A DNA stretch of 64,000 bases from Marinobacter szutsaonensis (GTDB lineage: Bacteria > Pseudomonadota > Gammaproteobacteria > Pseudomonadales > Oleiphilaceae), in NCBI RefSeq assembly GCF_039523335.1, contig NZ_BAAAFC010000001.1, positions 1,054,001 to 1,118,000 on the forward strand, written 5' to 3'. The notes under the pieces were generated by a model that did not search any database, was not told the origin of the DNA, and saw only the letters and a program-made list of their open reading frames with translations. Positions within the stretch are counted from its first letter, which is position 1. Each line of letters opens with the position of its first letter. The position numbers and the translations under genes are program-made. Below are positions 55,854 to 64,000 of this stretch, piece after piece.

Positions 55854-56282
55854 GCAACCACTCCTTTCTGTTGTTTTCTCTTATTAGATTTCCTTCTGAC
55901 CACACCCGTGATCATTTTTTCGACATTGGCAGTTTGGGCCAAACGGGGCGGACATTACTTGGCCTTAATCCGCATTGCCCTGCGTCAAATTTACCAATTC
56001 CAATTTCCAGGAATGTTCTTTTTTGTGACGTGCTCGATATATCTTTAGAACCATAAACTTAGATACAGCTGATGAGCACCCGGCGATAAGTGCATCCCTC
56101 AATCTGCCCTGTTTTTTTACAGGTTTTTACAAGAACAGCGCCTCTGAAGGCACTTTTGCCCCGTCTTCCTATTGGCAGCTAGACTTTTTTGTGAACTGCG
56201 TCACAAACCACTTCGAAAGCTGATATATTTTGCACCGGGCTACTTCGAGCACCGCGACGCATAGCAAGACGAGAGAACCAGA
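55854..56282. other. Divergent intergenic region with CRP-like site
   Basis: 429 bases without a gene, between the OmpA operon (minus) and a Cys-cluster gene (plus). It holds the second CRP-like palindrome (56190-56206) and an AT-rich -10-like TATATT at 56224. Confidence 0.6.
56190..56208. promoter_or_regulatory. CRP/Vfr-like site upstream of Cys-cluster gene 2
   Basis: TGTGA-ACTGCG-TCACA, a perfect match to the CRP half-sites with six-base spacing. TATATT follows 16 bases later. The 17-base TGAACTGCGTCACAAAC is also found upstream of copy 1. Confidence 0.7.
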
Positions 56283-56663
56283 ATGATCAGAAAGGGACTG
56301 AAACGCCTGTCAAAACAGGCACGACAAAAGGAGAGAGTCGAGGGACTTGTAGAATCGGTGGCGGAAGATCCCGGTCATATCCAGGATGGACCGGTCAAGA
56401 GCAACCGGTTTCTGAAAACGCCCGCGGGCTGGTTTGTGCGAACGCGAGAGGCCCGGGATCTGGGCCCCTTCGATTCAGAGGCAGAGGCCCGCGCTGCCCT
56501 GGATGATTATCTGAAGCGCCATGGCAACAAACACTCCCTGCGCCGCTACCAGCCATTGCAGCTCCACGGCATACAGATCCACGATGAAGAAACCTGCCAG
56601 AAACAGCACTGCGCACTCTGCGCCGAGATTCGCTATTGGGCCCGGTCAGGCCAGACCGGCTGA
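56283..56663 (+). CDS. Small protein with GWY domain and Cys cluster (DUF6316-like), copy 2
   Basis: 126 residues. A basic N-terminal extension of 30 residues precedes the same core as copy 1: G-W-F-V-R-T-R-E-A-R-D-L-G-P-F, then a helix, then H-D-E-E-T-C-Q-K-Q-H-C-A-L-C-A-E. The H-C-C-C spacing is identical, so the metal or redox site is conserved. The CRP-like site is 75-90 bases upstream. It is convergent with a DUF4870 gene. Confidence 0.65.
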   Translation: MIRKGLKRLSKQARQKERVEGLVESVAEDPGHIQDGPVKSNRFLKTPAGWFVRTREARDLGPFDSEAEARAALDDYLKRHGNKHSLRRYQPLQLHGIQIHDEETCQKQHCALCAEIRYWARSGQTG

Positions 56664-56671
56664 TACTTGCG

Positions 56672-57040
56672 TCAGACCACCTTGCCTTCGTTCAGGGCCA
56701 GAGCGCCCTTCACAATCCGGTAGATGATCCAGATCGAGATGCCCAGCAGGATGAACCAGCCGATGATCAGGGGTGTGGTGACAATGCCGATCACCGTCCA
56801 CAACAAACCGATCCAGAAGGTCCGAATCTGCCAGCGGAAGTGACGCTCGATCCAGGTGTTGCGGACATCATCCAGTTTCACGTAGTTGATAATCACGCCC
56901 ACCAGACCGGTGATCCCGCCCAGGAAGAACGAGAGTGCCTGAAGGATGTAAACGGCCACAGCCAGGTTGCGCCCGGACTCAGAGCGGCGCTGCATGGGGT
57001 CGTCGTTTGCGGGGATGTATTCCGGTTCGGGCAAGGTCAC
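56672..57040 (-). CDS. DUF4870-family membrane protein
   Basis: 122 residues with three hydrophobic helices and a conserved loop V-R-N-T-W-I-E-R-H-F-R-W-Q-I-R-T. This is the DUF4870 family of small bacterial membrane proteins, function unknown. GTG 57040 has AAGGAG closely upstream. It is alone on the minus strand. Confidence 0.75.
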   Translation of the reverse strand: MTLPEPEYIPANDDPMQRRSESGRNLAVAVYILQALSFFLGGITGLVGVIINYVKLDDVRNTWIERHFRWQIRTFWIGLLWTVIGIVTTPLIIGWFILLGISIWIIYRIVKGALALNEGKVV

Positions 57041-57118
57041 TACTCCTTACAATCGGTTTTCCGGAAGTCTAACACAGCCTTTCCCGAAGCCGACCCGTGG
57101 TTTTCGCGGACCCGCACC

Positions 57119-57158
57119 ATAAGAAAAGTCCGGCCTCGGTTGCCCGGGGCCGGACTTT
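57119..57158 (-). terminator. Terminator of the phoX gene
   Basis: On the minus strand AAAGTCCGGCC pairs with GGCCGGACTTT around a 12-base loop, followed by TTCTTA. Confidence 0.85.
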
Positions 57159-57186
57159 CAATCAACTACTCCCTGATTTGAGGCTA

Positions 57187-59235
57187 TCAGGCGCCAACAA
57201 CACCGCCGTCGTCGCGAGTAACGATGACCGTGGCATCGCGGGGACGCTCGATATTGGCATCCGGCCAGTTACCGCCCGGGTGCTGAATATTGACGAACAT
57301 GGTCTTCATGTCCGGAGTAGCGGTCACGCCCGTGACCTCACAGCCCACAGGGCCCACGAAGAAACGTTTGATTTCGCGGGTAACCGGGTTTGCAGCCAGC
57401 ATCATGTTGTTCTGGTATGGTGCGGCATCGGAGCCATCGGTCTGTATCCAAAGACGCCCGTTGTAATCGAACCAAAGGCCATCCGGGCTGTTGAAAATAT
57501 TGTCATCGGTGAGAGATACAATCACCTCGTCGTCAACAACGGTTTCGGTGCCCTGCTCTCCTGCGAAGACGAAAATATCCCAATCAAACGACGTTGCTGA
57601 ATGATCGTTACCAGCTTCACTCCAACGGATGATGTGCCCGGTAGTATTACCTGCAACCGGGTTGGCCGCATTGGTCTGTGAATCCAGACGCTCATCGTTG
57701 TTTGTGAGCGTGAAGTAAACTTCGCCGCTTACCGGGTCAACCGCACCCCACTCCGGACGATCCATGGGGGTTGCACCGGCGATATCCGCTGCCAGTCGAG
57801 TGTTAACGATAACATCGGCCTGATTCTCAAAACCTTCGAAGTCGATACCACCAACCACACCACGAGCAACCGCAGCATCAACTTTTGCTTTGAAATTGGC
57901 GTCTTCAAGCGACAGGGTGAGCCACTCGCCGGTTCCGTCGTTGTTGAACCGGGCTACATAGAGGGTACCTGAATCGAGCAGTGAACCATCGGCGGTGTCA
58001 GAATAGTACGGTTGATCGGAAACAAACTTGTAGATGTACTCGAAACGGGAATCGTCACCGGAGTAACAAACCACAGGTTTGCCTTCTTCAACGGGGGCAA
58101 AGATGACACCTTCATGGCCGAACCGTCCTAGCGCAGTGCGCTTGACGGGATTTTTTTCCGGGGCAAACGGATCGATCTCAACCATGTAGCCGAAGGTATT
58201 GGCTTCATTCCGGTAATCGGTTTCAGCAGAACCGTCTTTGATGGGAGTCACATCGAACCGTTTGTACTGATCGTATTCCAGCTCTGAAAGAGCTTCAGGA
58301 TCTGCAAGCTCCCAATCATATCGGGACGAGCTTCCCACGCCGTGACGGATCTGCTCTTTGGGACGGTCACCCTCTGTCTTATTGGCAAAATATCCGTGCC
58401 AATTTTCCTCGGCAGCCAGATAGGTGCCCCAAGGGGTAGGGCCCATGGCACAGTTGTTCAAGGTGCCACGGGTAGCCGTCGCAGCCGCACTGAAAGGAGT
58501 CACCAGCTTGCTGAATCCGCGCACCGGACCACTGATCTCCATCTCCGTACCACCGGTGATGCGACGGTTATATTCGCTCACCACCAGATCCCAGGTGCCA
58601 TTGCTGTCCTGCTTGATGTGTACAATGGAAACACCATGAGCCGCGATCTCTTTCCGAACTTCATCAGCGGGTCGAAGCTCATTCACATAGGTCGCGCCGG
58701 CAGGATGCAATGCTTTCTGTTTGATGTACTCGTGGTTCATCACCAGAAGGCCTTCGGTGGAACTGCTGCCACCAGACTTCAGATCAATCGGGAAGAAGTG
58801 GATCCCATCGTGGTGCATACCCATCTGCTGTTCCTGCTCCTCACCGGTATTAGAAGCATCGGTACGGAACTCAGGATACCCACCCGTGATCGGAGTTCCC
58901 CAAGGGAGAAACGCCTTTGCTGAATAGCCCTCGGGAACCACAACCTCATTGGCATCGGAAACAGGCACTGCTTTGAAACCCAGTGCTGTATCTTCCGGAT
59001 TTCGGGTATTGGTGGTCGTTGTGCCCGTAGAGGTATCGCCATCACTGTCACCGCCACAACCCGCCAGACCCAGCCCCATGACGCTGGCCAGCGCGGCGCC
59101 CACGGTGCCTTTCATAACGGTACGGCGCTGCATGCGGGCAGCCAGAACCTGGTGGAACGGGGTGTTTTCGGAATGGTTGACTACCGGCTCGTAGTTCGGG
59201 TCCAGGTAGTTCGGATCAAGATCGTGCTTCGCCAT
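57187..59235 (-). CDS. phoX: PhoX-family alkaline phosphatase (Tat-exported)
   Basis: 682 residues. Twin arginine R-R-T-V-M-K-G at 37-43 and L-A-G-C at 57-60 show Tat export, perhaps as a lipoprotein. The DUF839/PhoX propeller follows with L-V-M-N-H-E-Y near 160, G-T-Y-L-A-A-E-E-N near 283 and G-R-F-G-H-E-G near 370. These are the calcium and iron ligand regions of PhoX. It would liberate phosphate from organic esters outside the cytoplasm. A Pho box lies about 100 bases upstream. It is a single gene with a good terminator. Confidence 0.88.
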   Translation of the reverse strand: MAKHDLDPNYLDPNYEPVVNHSENTPFHQVLAARMQRRTVMKGTVGAALASVMGLGLAGCGGDSDGDTSTGTTTTNTRNPEDTALGFKAVPVSDANEVVVPEGYSAKAFLPWGTPITGGYPEFRTDASNTGEEQEQQMGMHHDGIHFFPIDLKSGGSSSTEGLLVMNHEYIKQKALHPAGATYVNELRPADEVRKEIAAHGVSIVHIKQDSNGTWDLVVSEYNRRITGGTEMEISGPVRGFSKLVTPFSAAATATRGTLNNCAMGPTPWGTYLAAEENWHGYFANKTEGDRPKEQIRHGVGSSSRYDWELADPEALSELEYDQYKRFDVTPIKDGSAETDYRNEANTFGYMVEIDPFAPEKNPVKRTALGRFGHEGVIFAPVEEGKPVVCYSGDDSRFEYIYKFVSDQPYYSDTADGSLLDSGTLYVARFNNDGTGEWLTLSLEDANFKAKVDAAVARGVVGGIDFEGFENQADVIVNTRLAADIAGATPMDRPEWGAVDPVSGEVYFTLTNNDERLDSQTNAANPVAGNTTGHIIRWSEAGNDHSATSFDWDIFVFAGEQGTETVVDDEVIVSLTDDNIFNSPDGLWFDYNGRLWIQTDGSDAAPYQNNMMLAANPVTREIKRFFVGPVGCEVTGVTATPDMKTMFVNIQHPGGNWPDANIERPRDATVIVTRDDGGVVGA

Positions 59236-59298
59236 TTCTTGCCTCTCTCACAACGTTCAGGGGAAGTTGGTTTGGAGAGGCCAGTTTCGGCAGGAAAT

Positions 59299-59349
59299 AT
59301 GACAGGACGGGAACTGTTTGAAGACAAATCCATGACTGTTTATTGACAG
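59299..59349 (-). promoter_or_regulatory. Pho box and half-box upstream of phoX
   Basis: On the minus strand CTGTCAA-TAAA-CAGTCAT at 59349-59332 matches the CTGTCAT repeat consensus with two or three mismatches. CTGTCAT occurs again at 59305-59299. PhoB would activate phoX under phosphate starvation. Confidence 0.6.
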
Positions 59350-59389
59350 GAAAACGCCAGCCTCGTTTGGGAGACTGGCGCTGGCGTGA

Positions 59390-59695
59390 TCACTGCTGGG
59401 TCGCGTCGTCGTAACCCTCTTCCACTGCTTCCGCAGTTTCCTCTGCAGCATCTTTCACTTCATCGCCAACTTCTTCAGCGGTGTCCTTGGTTTCTTCCCA
59501 CGCACTGTCGGTCTGGCCTGTGGCGTCTTCGTAGGTGTCCTGGGCGGATTCGCCGGCCTCTTCGACCATATCACCGGCGTTGTCGGCAGCCTGTTCGATG
59601 TCGACGCCCTGGTTGGTTTCCTCTTCCTCTGAGCTACAGGCAACCAGACCCAGTGAGGCGGCCAGTGCCATGGCCACGAGCATTTGCTTTTTCAT
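59390..59695 (-). CDS. Small acidic lipoprotein
   Basis: 101 residues from ATG 59695 with a GGAGG site. Lipobox V-A-C near 20; the rest is Glu/Asp/Ala-rich with repeats of A-x-D-x-x-E-E-A, likely a long amphipathic helix. It looks like a small outer-membrane lipoprotein of unknown role, possibly stress- or desiccation-related. It lies between phoX and a Rof-like gene. Confidence 0.7.
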   Translation of the reverse strand: MKKQMLVAMALAASLGLVACSSEEEETNQGVDIEQAADNAGDMVEEAGESAQDTYEDATGQTDSAWEETKDTAEEVGDEVKDAAEETAEAVEEGYDDATQQ

Positions 59696-59785
59696 AACGT
59701 TCCCTCCGTTGAAGATCATTCGCAACGGGGAGGAGGTTACGCCCATGGCAGCAGATAACACAATTACTGGGGCATTACCCTTTGG

Positions 59786-60097
59786 TTAGCGGCAACTTAC
59801 CGTGGGAAACCGGCCATCGATGGTGATGACATGATCAACACCCACCAGTTCATTTCTGCCGAGGAGAATGAAGTCCTTGCCGGCACGGCTGAATACGTCA
59901 CGGATAACGTCATGGGCAATACACACCTGACCGGCTCCATCCCGGTACACGACTTCTGCCATTCTGCCTGTGGTCAGGTATTCCCGAAGCATGTCCTGAA
60001 CGGACCAATGGGCGACGGCGCCCTGGGTATCTTGAGGTGTCATGGCTGAATCATCCCTGTCGCTCTGTTTGGCCGAGCTGATTGTTGTTGTTTGCAC
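59786..60097 (-). CDS. Small protein with Rho-antiterminator-like fold (tentative)
   Basis: 103 residues. The core V-V-Y-R-D-G-A-G-Q-V-C-I-A-H-D-V-I-R-D and L-L-G-R-N-E-L-V-G-V-D-H-V-I-T-I resembles the small barrel of Rof/YaeO, which inhibits Rho. Identity is low by eye and another Sm-like barrel is possible. The start could be one of several ATG codons. It is divergent from alkB. Confidence 0.35.
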   Translation of the reverse strand: MQTTTISSAKQSDRDDSAMTPQDTQGAVAHWSVQDMLREYLTTGRMAEVVYRDGAGQVCIAHDVIRDVFSRAGKDFILLGRNELVGVDHVITIDGRFPTVSCR

Positions 60098-60165
60098 AAA
60101 GTCTGGTTCAGTTGCCGGGAATTCGCCACCCTCTCTTTGCTTGTCATTTCATGCCAACCCGTCGA

Positions 60166-60207
60166 AATTGTCTGACAATTATTGAATTGCCAGATTGTCC
60201 GACATAA
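60166..60207. promoter_or_regulatory. Double GntR/FadR-type operator upstream of alkB
   Basis: AATTGTCTGACAATT at 60166-60180 is a perfect palindrome, and ATTGTCCGACATAA at 60194-60207 is a second, imperfect copy; their centres are 27 bases apart. Both match T-N-G-T-N3-A-C-N-A of FadR-subfamily GntR proteins. The regulator gene is not in this window. Confidence 0.6.
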
Positions 60208-60243
60208 ATTGGATCAAACAATGAACAAGACGGAGATCCGGAT

Positions 60244-61512
60244 ATGAATGCCAAGGTCAACGAGGCGGTACAAAACCATGAGGAAAAGGATGCCTCCCTT
60301 CACGAAGGCAAGGATTGGAAAGATCCGAAACGTTACCTGTGGCTCCTGGGCCCCGCCCTGCCCGGCATCGGCCTGGCTGCCCTGACCGGGTATGCCATCG
60401 CACCGAAGAAGCTGAAAGCCCTGGCCTGGACCGGGCCGGCGTTGGTCCACGGAATCATTCCCGCCCTGGACCGGGCCATCGGTGAGGATCAGAGCAACCC
60501 GCCGGAATCCGCGGTCAGGACCCTGGAGCAGGACAAGTACTACGATCGTATCGTAAAGGCGTTCATCCCGACGCAGTATGCGATGACCTTCATGGGTGCC
60601 TGGCTGGCCAGCCGGAAGAAGACTCCCATCGAGGACAAGATCGGGCTGACCCTGACGGTCGGTGCAATCAACGGCGTGGGTATCAACACGGCCCACGAGC
60701 TGGGGCACAAGTCCAACAAGCTGAACAAGATCCTGGCTATGGCGGCGCTGGCACCAACCGGGTACACACATTTTGTTGTGGAGCACAATTTCGGGCATCA
60801 CAAGCGGGTGGCCACGCCGGAGGATCCGGCCAGCAGTCGCATGGGCGAGAGTTTCTGGAAGTTCCTGCCCCGTACGGTGATCGGAGGCATCAAGTCGTCG
60901 GTCAAGATCGAGAAGGCGCGTCTGGCGCGCAAGGGCAAGAGTTTCTGGAGCCTGGATAACGAGTTGCTGCAGGGCTGGGCGATGAGTGCCGGGTTCTTTG
61001 GTGCCACCACACTGGTGTGTGGCCCGCGGGCGGTTCCGTTCCTGGCGGCCCAGGCGGTGTATGGCGCCAGTCTGCTGGAAAGCGTGAATTACATCGAGCA
61101 CTATGGTCTGCTGCGGCAGAAGGACAAGAACGGCAAGTACGAGCGGACGAAGCCGGAGCACAGCTGGAACAGCAATCACATTGTGACCAATCTGTTCCTG
61201 TATCAGCTGCAGCGGCACTCGGATCATCACGCCCATCCGGCCCGGAGTTTCCAGGCGTTGCGCCACTTCGAGAAGGCGCCACAATTGCCCGGTGGTTATG
61301 CGTCAATGCTGCTGCCTGCTTACGTGCCGAACTGGTGGTACGAGGAGATGGACAAGCGGGTGATTGATCATTACGAGGGTGATCTGAGCAAGATCAACTG
61401 GGATCCGGATCGGAAGGAGGAGCTGATGGCCAAGTACGCGGAGTATGCTGCCGGGGTGGCGGCTGAGGCCAAGGAACGGCGGGAGACTTCGAATTCTGAG
61501 CAAGCCGCCTAA
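60244..61512 (+). CDS. alkB: Alkane 1-monooxygenase (membrane di-iron)
   Basis: 422 residues. The His boxes of AlkB are visible: H-E-L-G-H-K at 151-156, E-H-N-F-G-H-H-K-R-V at 180-189, N-Y-I-E-H-Y-G-L-L-R, and Q-R-H-S-D-H-H-A-H. Hydrophobic helices in the N-terminal half place it in the inner membrane. It hydroxylates medium or long n-alkanes at the end carbon with rubredoxin as donor; the rubredoxin genes are not nearby. ATG 60244 has GGAG. It is convergent with an acyl-CoA dehydrogenase for the fatty acids that result. Confidence 0.93.
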   Translation: MNAKVNEAVQNHEEKDASLHEGKDWKDPKRYLWLLGPALPGIGLAALTGYAIAPKKLKALAWTGPALVHGIIPALDRAIGEDQSNPPESAVRTLEQDKYYDRIVKAFIPTQYAMTFMGAWLASRKKTPIEDKIGLTLTVGAINGVGINTAHELGHKSNKLNKILAMAALAPTGYTHFVVEHNFGHHKRVATPEDPASSRMGESFWKFLPRTVIGGIKSSVKIEKARLARKGKSFWSLDNELLQGWAMSAGFFGATTLVCGPRAVPFLAAQAVYGASLLESVNYIEHYGLLRQKDKNGKYERTKPEHSWNSNHIVTNLFLYQLQRHSDHHAHPARSFQALRHFEKAPQLPGGYASMLLPAYVPNWWYEEMDKRVIDHYEGDLSKINWDPDRKEELMAKYAEYAAGVAAEAKERRETSNSEQAA

Positions 61513-61522
61513 GGATCACCTT

Positions 61523-61547
61523 GGGTGCCGGCGGTCAGCCGGCACCC
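61523..61547. terminator. Hairpin between alkB and the acyl-CoA dehydrogenase gene
   Basis: GGGTGCCGGC-GGTCA-GCCGGCACCC, perfect 10-base arms between convergent genes, without a T-run. It may slow both transcripts. Confidence 0.6.
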
Positions 61548-61554
61548 CCATTCC

Positions 61555-63360
61555 TCAGAACCACTCCGCCTTCATGTTGAGGCAGGTGTCATCCTGGTTG
61601 CGCAGCAGGACCAAGTCCTGGGCGACGGTGGGCAGTTCCCAGTGGAAGAAGTACTGTGCGGCCTGGAGCTTACCCTGGTAGAAGTTGCGCTCGTCATCGC
61701 TGTTGGCCGAACCAAGGGCATGGGCGGCGGCATTCGCCTGGCGTAGCCACATCCAGGCCACCGTGATGTGGCCGAACAGGTGCAGGTAGCAAGAGGCGTT
61801 GGCCAGGACGTTGTCGGGATTGCCGCCACCCATCAGGGCTTTGCCCAGGCTCTGGGTGACTTTGACCGCCTGTTGCAGGGTTTCGCTCAGGGACAGGGCC
61901 CACTGCTGGCATCGGTCGGTGGTGGCAGCTTCAAGGTCGGTCTGCATTTCCTGCATCAGCAGTTGCAGGCCATGGCTCTGGTCCTGCCAGATCTTGCGGC
62001 CGAGCAGGTCCAGGGCCTGGATGCCGTTGGTGCCCTCGTGGATGGGGTTGAGGCGGTTGTCCCGCCAGCACTGTTCTACCGGGTATTCCCGGGTGTAGCC
62101 GGCGCCGCCGTAGACCTGGATTGCCAGATCGTTGGCTTTGGGGCCGTATTCGGACGGCCAGGCTTTCATGACCGGGGTCAGCAGGTCGAGCAGCTTGCCG
62201 GCTTCGAGGCGTTTCTGTTCGTCCGGGTGGGTGTTTTGGTCGTCCACCAGGCGGGCGCCATAGAGGCACAGGGCCAGGCCGCCTTCGCTGTAGGCTTTTT
62301 GCGCCAACAACATTCGGCGTACATCGGCGTGTTCGATGATGGGCACCTGGGGACTTTCCGGGTTCTTTTCGGAGGGTTTACGGCCCTGCAGTCGGTCCTT
62401 GGCGTATTCGAGGCTGTGCATATAGCCCCGGTAGCCGATGACTGCCGCGCCGAATCCCACACCCAGGCGGGCTTCGTTCATCATCTGGAACATGTATTTG
62501 AGGCCCTGGTGGGGTTCGCCGACCAGGTAGCCGTGGCAGGGCGCATCATCGCCAAAGCTCAGGGCGGTGGAGGTAGTGCCGCGATAGCCGAGCTTGTGGA
62601 TCAGGCCGGCGAGGCTGACGCCGTTGCGTTCGCCCGGGTTGCCTTCGGCATCGACCCGGAACTTGGGCACGATGAACAGGGAGATGCCTTTCACCCCGGC
62701 CGGTGCGCCTTTGATTTTGGCCAGGACCATGTGGACGATGTTGTCGGTGATGGACTGCTCGCCGCCGGAGATGTAGATCTTGGCGCCTTTGATCAGGTAA
62801 TGCCCTTCGTCGGTCAGGCTGGCGGAGGTTCGGATGTCCGCGAGGCTTGAGCCGGCGTGTGGCTCGGTCAGGGCCATGGTGCCGGAGAAGCGGCCGGAGA
62901 GCATGTGGGGCAGATAGGTGGCTTTCTGCTGGTCGTTGCCGAAGATGCGGATCAGGTTGGAAGCCGCCGTGGTCAGGAACGGGTAGCCGGCGGTGCCGGG
63001 ATTGGCGGCGGTGAAGAAGCCGTTGCAGGCGGCCATGACGGATTCGGGCAGTTGCATGCCGCCAAGCTCGTAGTCATACCGGCCTGCGATGAAGCCAGCT
63101 TCGGCGTAGGCGTCGAAGGCCTGTTTGACCTGGGGCAGCATTTTGACCTGGCCGTCTTCGAAGCGGGGTTCGTCCTTGTCGGCGGCGCTGTTGTGGGTGG
63201 CGAACTGTTCGCGGGCCATCTTGTCGGCGGTTTCGATGACGGCGTCGAAGGTGTCTTTGTTGTGTTCGCTGAAGCGCTCGCGGGTGATCAGGGATTCGGT
63301 GTCGAGTACTTCGTAGAGTTGAAATGCCAGGTCTCGGCGGTCAATCAGGGTGTCGGTCAT
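61555..63360 (-). CDS. Acyl-CoA dehydrogenase, long form with extra C-terminal domain
   Basis: 601 residues, longer than the 380-residue core. The N-terminal 30 residues and a C-terminal extension (about 470-601) mark the long bacterial class. Core motifs: T-E-P-H-A-G-S-S near 168, Y-I-S-G-G near 196, R-L-G-V-G near 297, and C-W-R-D-N-R-L-N-P-I-H-E-G-T-N-G near 430 with the catalytic Glu. These enzymes start beta-oxidation of long acyl-CoA. Convergent with alkB, so the two are functionally matched but independently controlled. Confidence 0.88.
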   Translation of the reverse strand: MTDTLIDRRDLAFQLYEVLDTESLITRERFSEHNKDTFDAVIETADKMAREQFATHNSAADKDEPRFEDGQVKMLPQVKQAFDAYAEAGFIAGRYDYELGGMQLPESVMAACNGFFTAANPGTAGYPFLTTAASNLIRIFGNDQQKATYLPHMLSGRFSGTMALTEPHAGSSLADIRTSASLTDEGHYLIKGAKIYISGGEQSITDNIVHMVLAKIKGAPAGVKGISLFIVPKFRVDAEGNPGERNGVSLAGLIHKLGYRGTTSTALSFGDDAPCHGYLVGEPHQGLKYMFQMMNEARLGVGFGAAVIGYRGYMHSLEYAKDRLQGRKPSEKNPESPQVPIIEHADVRRMLLAQKAYSEGGLALCLYGARLVDDQNTHPDEQKRLEAGKLLDLLTPVMKAWPSEYGPKANDLAIQVYGGAGYTREYPVEQCWRDNRLNPIHEGTNGIQALDLLGRKIWQDQSHGLQLLMQEMQTDLEAATTDRCQQWALSLSETLQQAVKVTQSLGKALMGGGNPDNVLANASCYLHLFGHITVAWMWLRQANAAAHALGSANSDDERNFYQGKLQAAQYFFHWELPTVAQDLVLLRNQDDTCLNMKAEWF

Positions 63361-63530
63361 TCTGGGTCTCCTGTTTATTGCTGCCTAGATTCGCATAACC
63401 GGTGGTTGTGTTGGAACCCGATTTGTAACATCTGGTCCGGGTTATGCATCTAATTCAGAACAAGGCCATCAGGCATTGGAGAACGTAAAGAATATTGACA
63501 CAGGGTGTTCACGTGGGGAGGTAGCATTCC

Positions 63531-63695
63531 ATGAACGCACCAGCCAAGCCGGGTCGGGCAGATGTCCTCAGCCGGCTCTATGACATGAAACAGAAGCAAC
63601 TTGCCCGGGCACTACAGCAGGGCAATCCCTTGCGCTGTCAGGTACTTGAGGCCGAGGCGGAGGCGATCTTCTCGGCGCTGAAATCGATCCGCTGA
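63531..63695 (+). CDS. Small basic/helical protein, 54 residues
   Basis: An ATG at 63531 with a strong GGGGAGG site opens a 54-codon frame: M-N-A-P-A-K-P-G-R-A-D-V-L-S then helical K-Q-K-Q-L-A-R-A-L and A-E-A-E-A-I-F-S-A-L-K. No family known to me. The good ribosome site and codon use favour a real gene. Confidence 0.5.
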   Translation: MNAPAKPGRADVLSRLYDMKQKQLARALQQGNPLRCQVLEAEAEAIFSALKSIR

Positions 63696-63713
63696 CGCCG
63701 GTCGGCGGGTCCC

Positions 63714-64000
63714 TCAGGATCCCATTTTGCGCAGGCGCCGGCTCCAGCGCTGCTTGGCATACCGGCGAAGGTTGGAGACGTTGTCGGTTTCGTCCATGAT
63801 CTCGGTGCCCAATAGCGTCTCCAATATGTCCTCCAGCGTCACTATTCCCAGCCAGGTCCCCAGTTCGTCGTAAACAATGGCAATGTGCTGCCGCTCCCGC
63901 AGCATGTCGGAGAACAGATATTCGATGTTGGTATTGCCCTTGACTCGCTTGATGGAACGGAGATGCTCCATCAGGTCGGCATCATCCGGGAGTGATATCA
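63714..64000 (-). CDS. C-terminal part of a CorC/CNNM-type CBS protein (cut by window edge)
   Basis: About 95 codons are visible: I-V-Y-D-E-L-G-T-W-L-G-I-V-T-L-E-D-I-L-E and L-L-G-T-E-I-M-D-E are the second CBS domain, followed by a basic tail. The frame is open at the right edge and the preceding residues ...D-D-A-D-L continue a CBS domain. The family is DUF21/CBS transporters (CorB/CorC, 'hemolysin' family) of magnesium homeostasis; the membrane part lies outside. Confidence 0.8.
   Translation of the reverse strand, partial: ISLPDDADLMEHLRSIKRVKGNTNIEYLFSDMLRERQHIAIVYDELGTWLGIVTLEDILETLLGTEIMDETDNVSNLRRYAKQRWSRRLRKMGS

Overview
The window looks like chromosome of a marine, hydrocarbon-using gammaproteobacterium, most likely Marinobacter or a close relative. 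The inference rests on gene content (integral-membrane alkane hydroxylase, acyclic-terpene pathway, TatT-type TRAP transporter, PhoX, paired small GWY/Cys-cluster proteins), high-GC codon use and gene order. I could not search a database. I recognise no rRNA, tRNA or CRISPR array.

Layout. 1-2.8 kb: TRAP transporter (permease cut by the left edge, periplasmic binding protein, TatT lipoprotein), all on the minus strand. 3.2-5.7 kb: penicillin/AHL-acylase-type lipoprotein. 5.7-14.7 kb: a patchy accessory region with an orphan SoxCD-like sulfite dehydrogenase, a GFA-fold protein, an orphan nucleotidyltransferase-like protein, a probable IS3-type transposase remnant, and a visibly AT-richer block with a large membrane protein and a SEC-C protein; five same-strand copies of a short unrecognised repeat lie in its gaps. 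15.0-26.6 kb: a complete-looking acyclic terpene utilisation cluster (atuR divergent from atuA-B-C-D-E-F and an AtuH-like acyl-CoA synthetase) for citronellol/geraniol-type substrates. Its gaps hold six copies of a remarkable long hairpin element.

27-41.9 kb is mostly core: quinone oxidoreductase, membrane-anchored BLUF photoreceptor, TRIC/UPF0126 channel, adenine permease plus apt, FAH-family hydrolase, UbiB-type kinase (3' end rewritten by a REP palindrome), a sirtuin coupled to a D-2-hydroxyglutarate dehydrogenase divergent from serA, a subtilase, an OmpA lipoprotein and two alpha/beta hydrolases. 41.9-48.6 kb: GIY-YIG protein, DMT transporter, a sigma-54-dependent two-component system with a probable target gene (DUF4168) behind a -24/-12 promoter, an orphan TRAP binding protein and an MscS channel.

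48.6-64 kb: a hypothetical protein, RlmJ, an MFS transporter, paralogous small Cys-cluster proteins with CRP-like upstream sites, an OmpA porin in operon with a thrombospondin-type-3 calcium-binding lipoprotein, PhoX with a Pho box, small proteins, alkB behind a GntR/FadR-like double palindrome, an acyl-CoA dehydrogenase and the end of a CorC/CNNM-type protein at the right edge. AlkB, the acyl-CoA dehydrogenase and the atu pathway together point to life on hydrocarbons and isoprenoids. The most unusual structure is the hairpin family at 20.1-26.9 kb.
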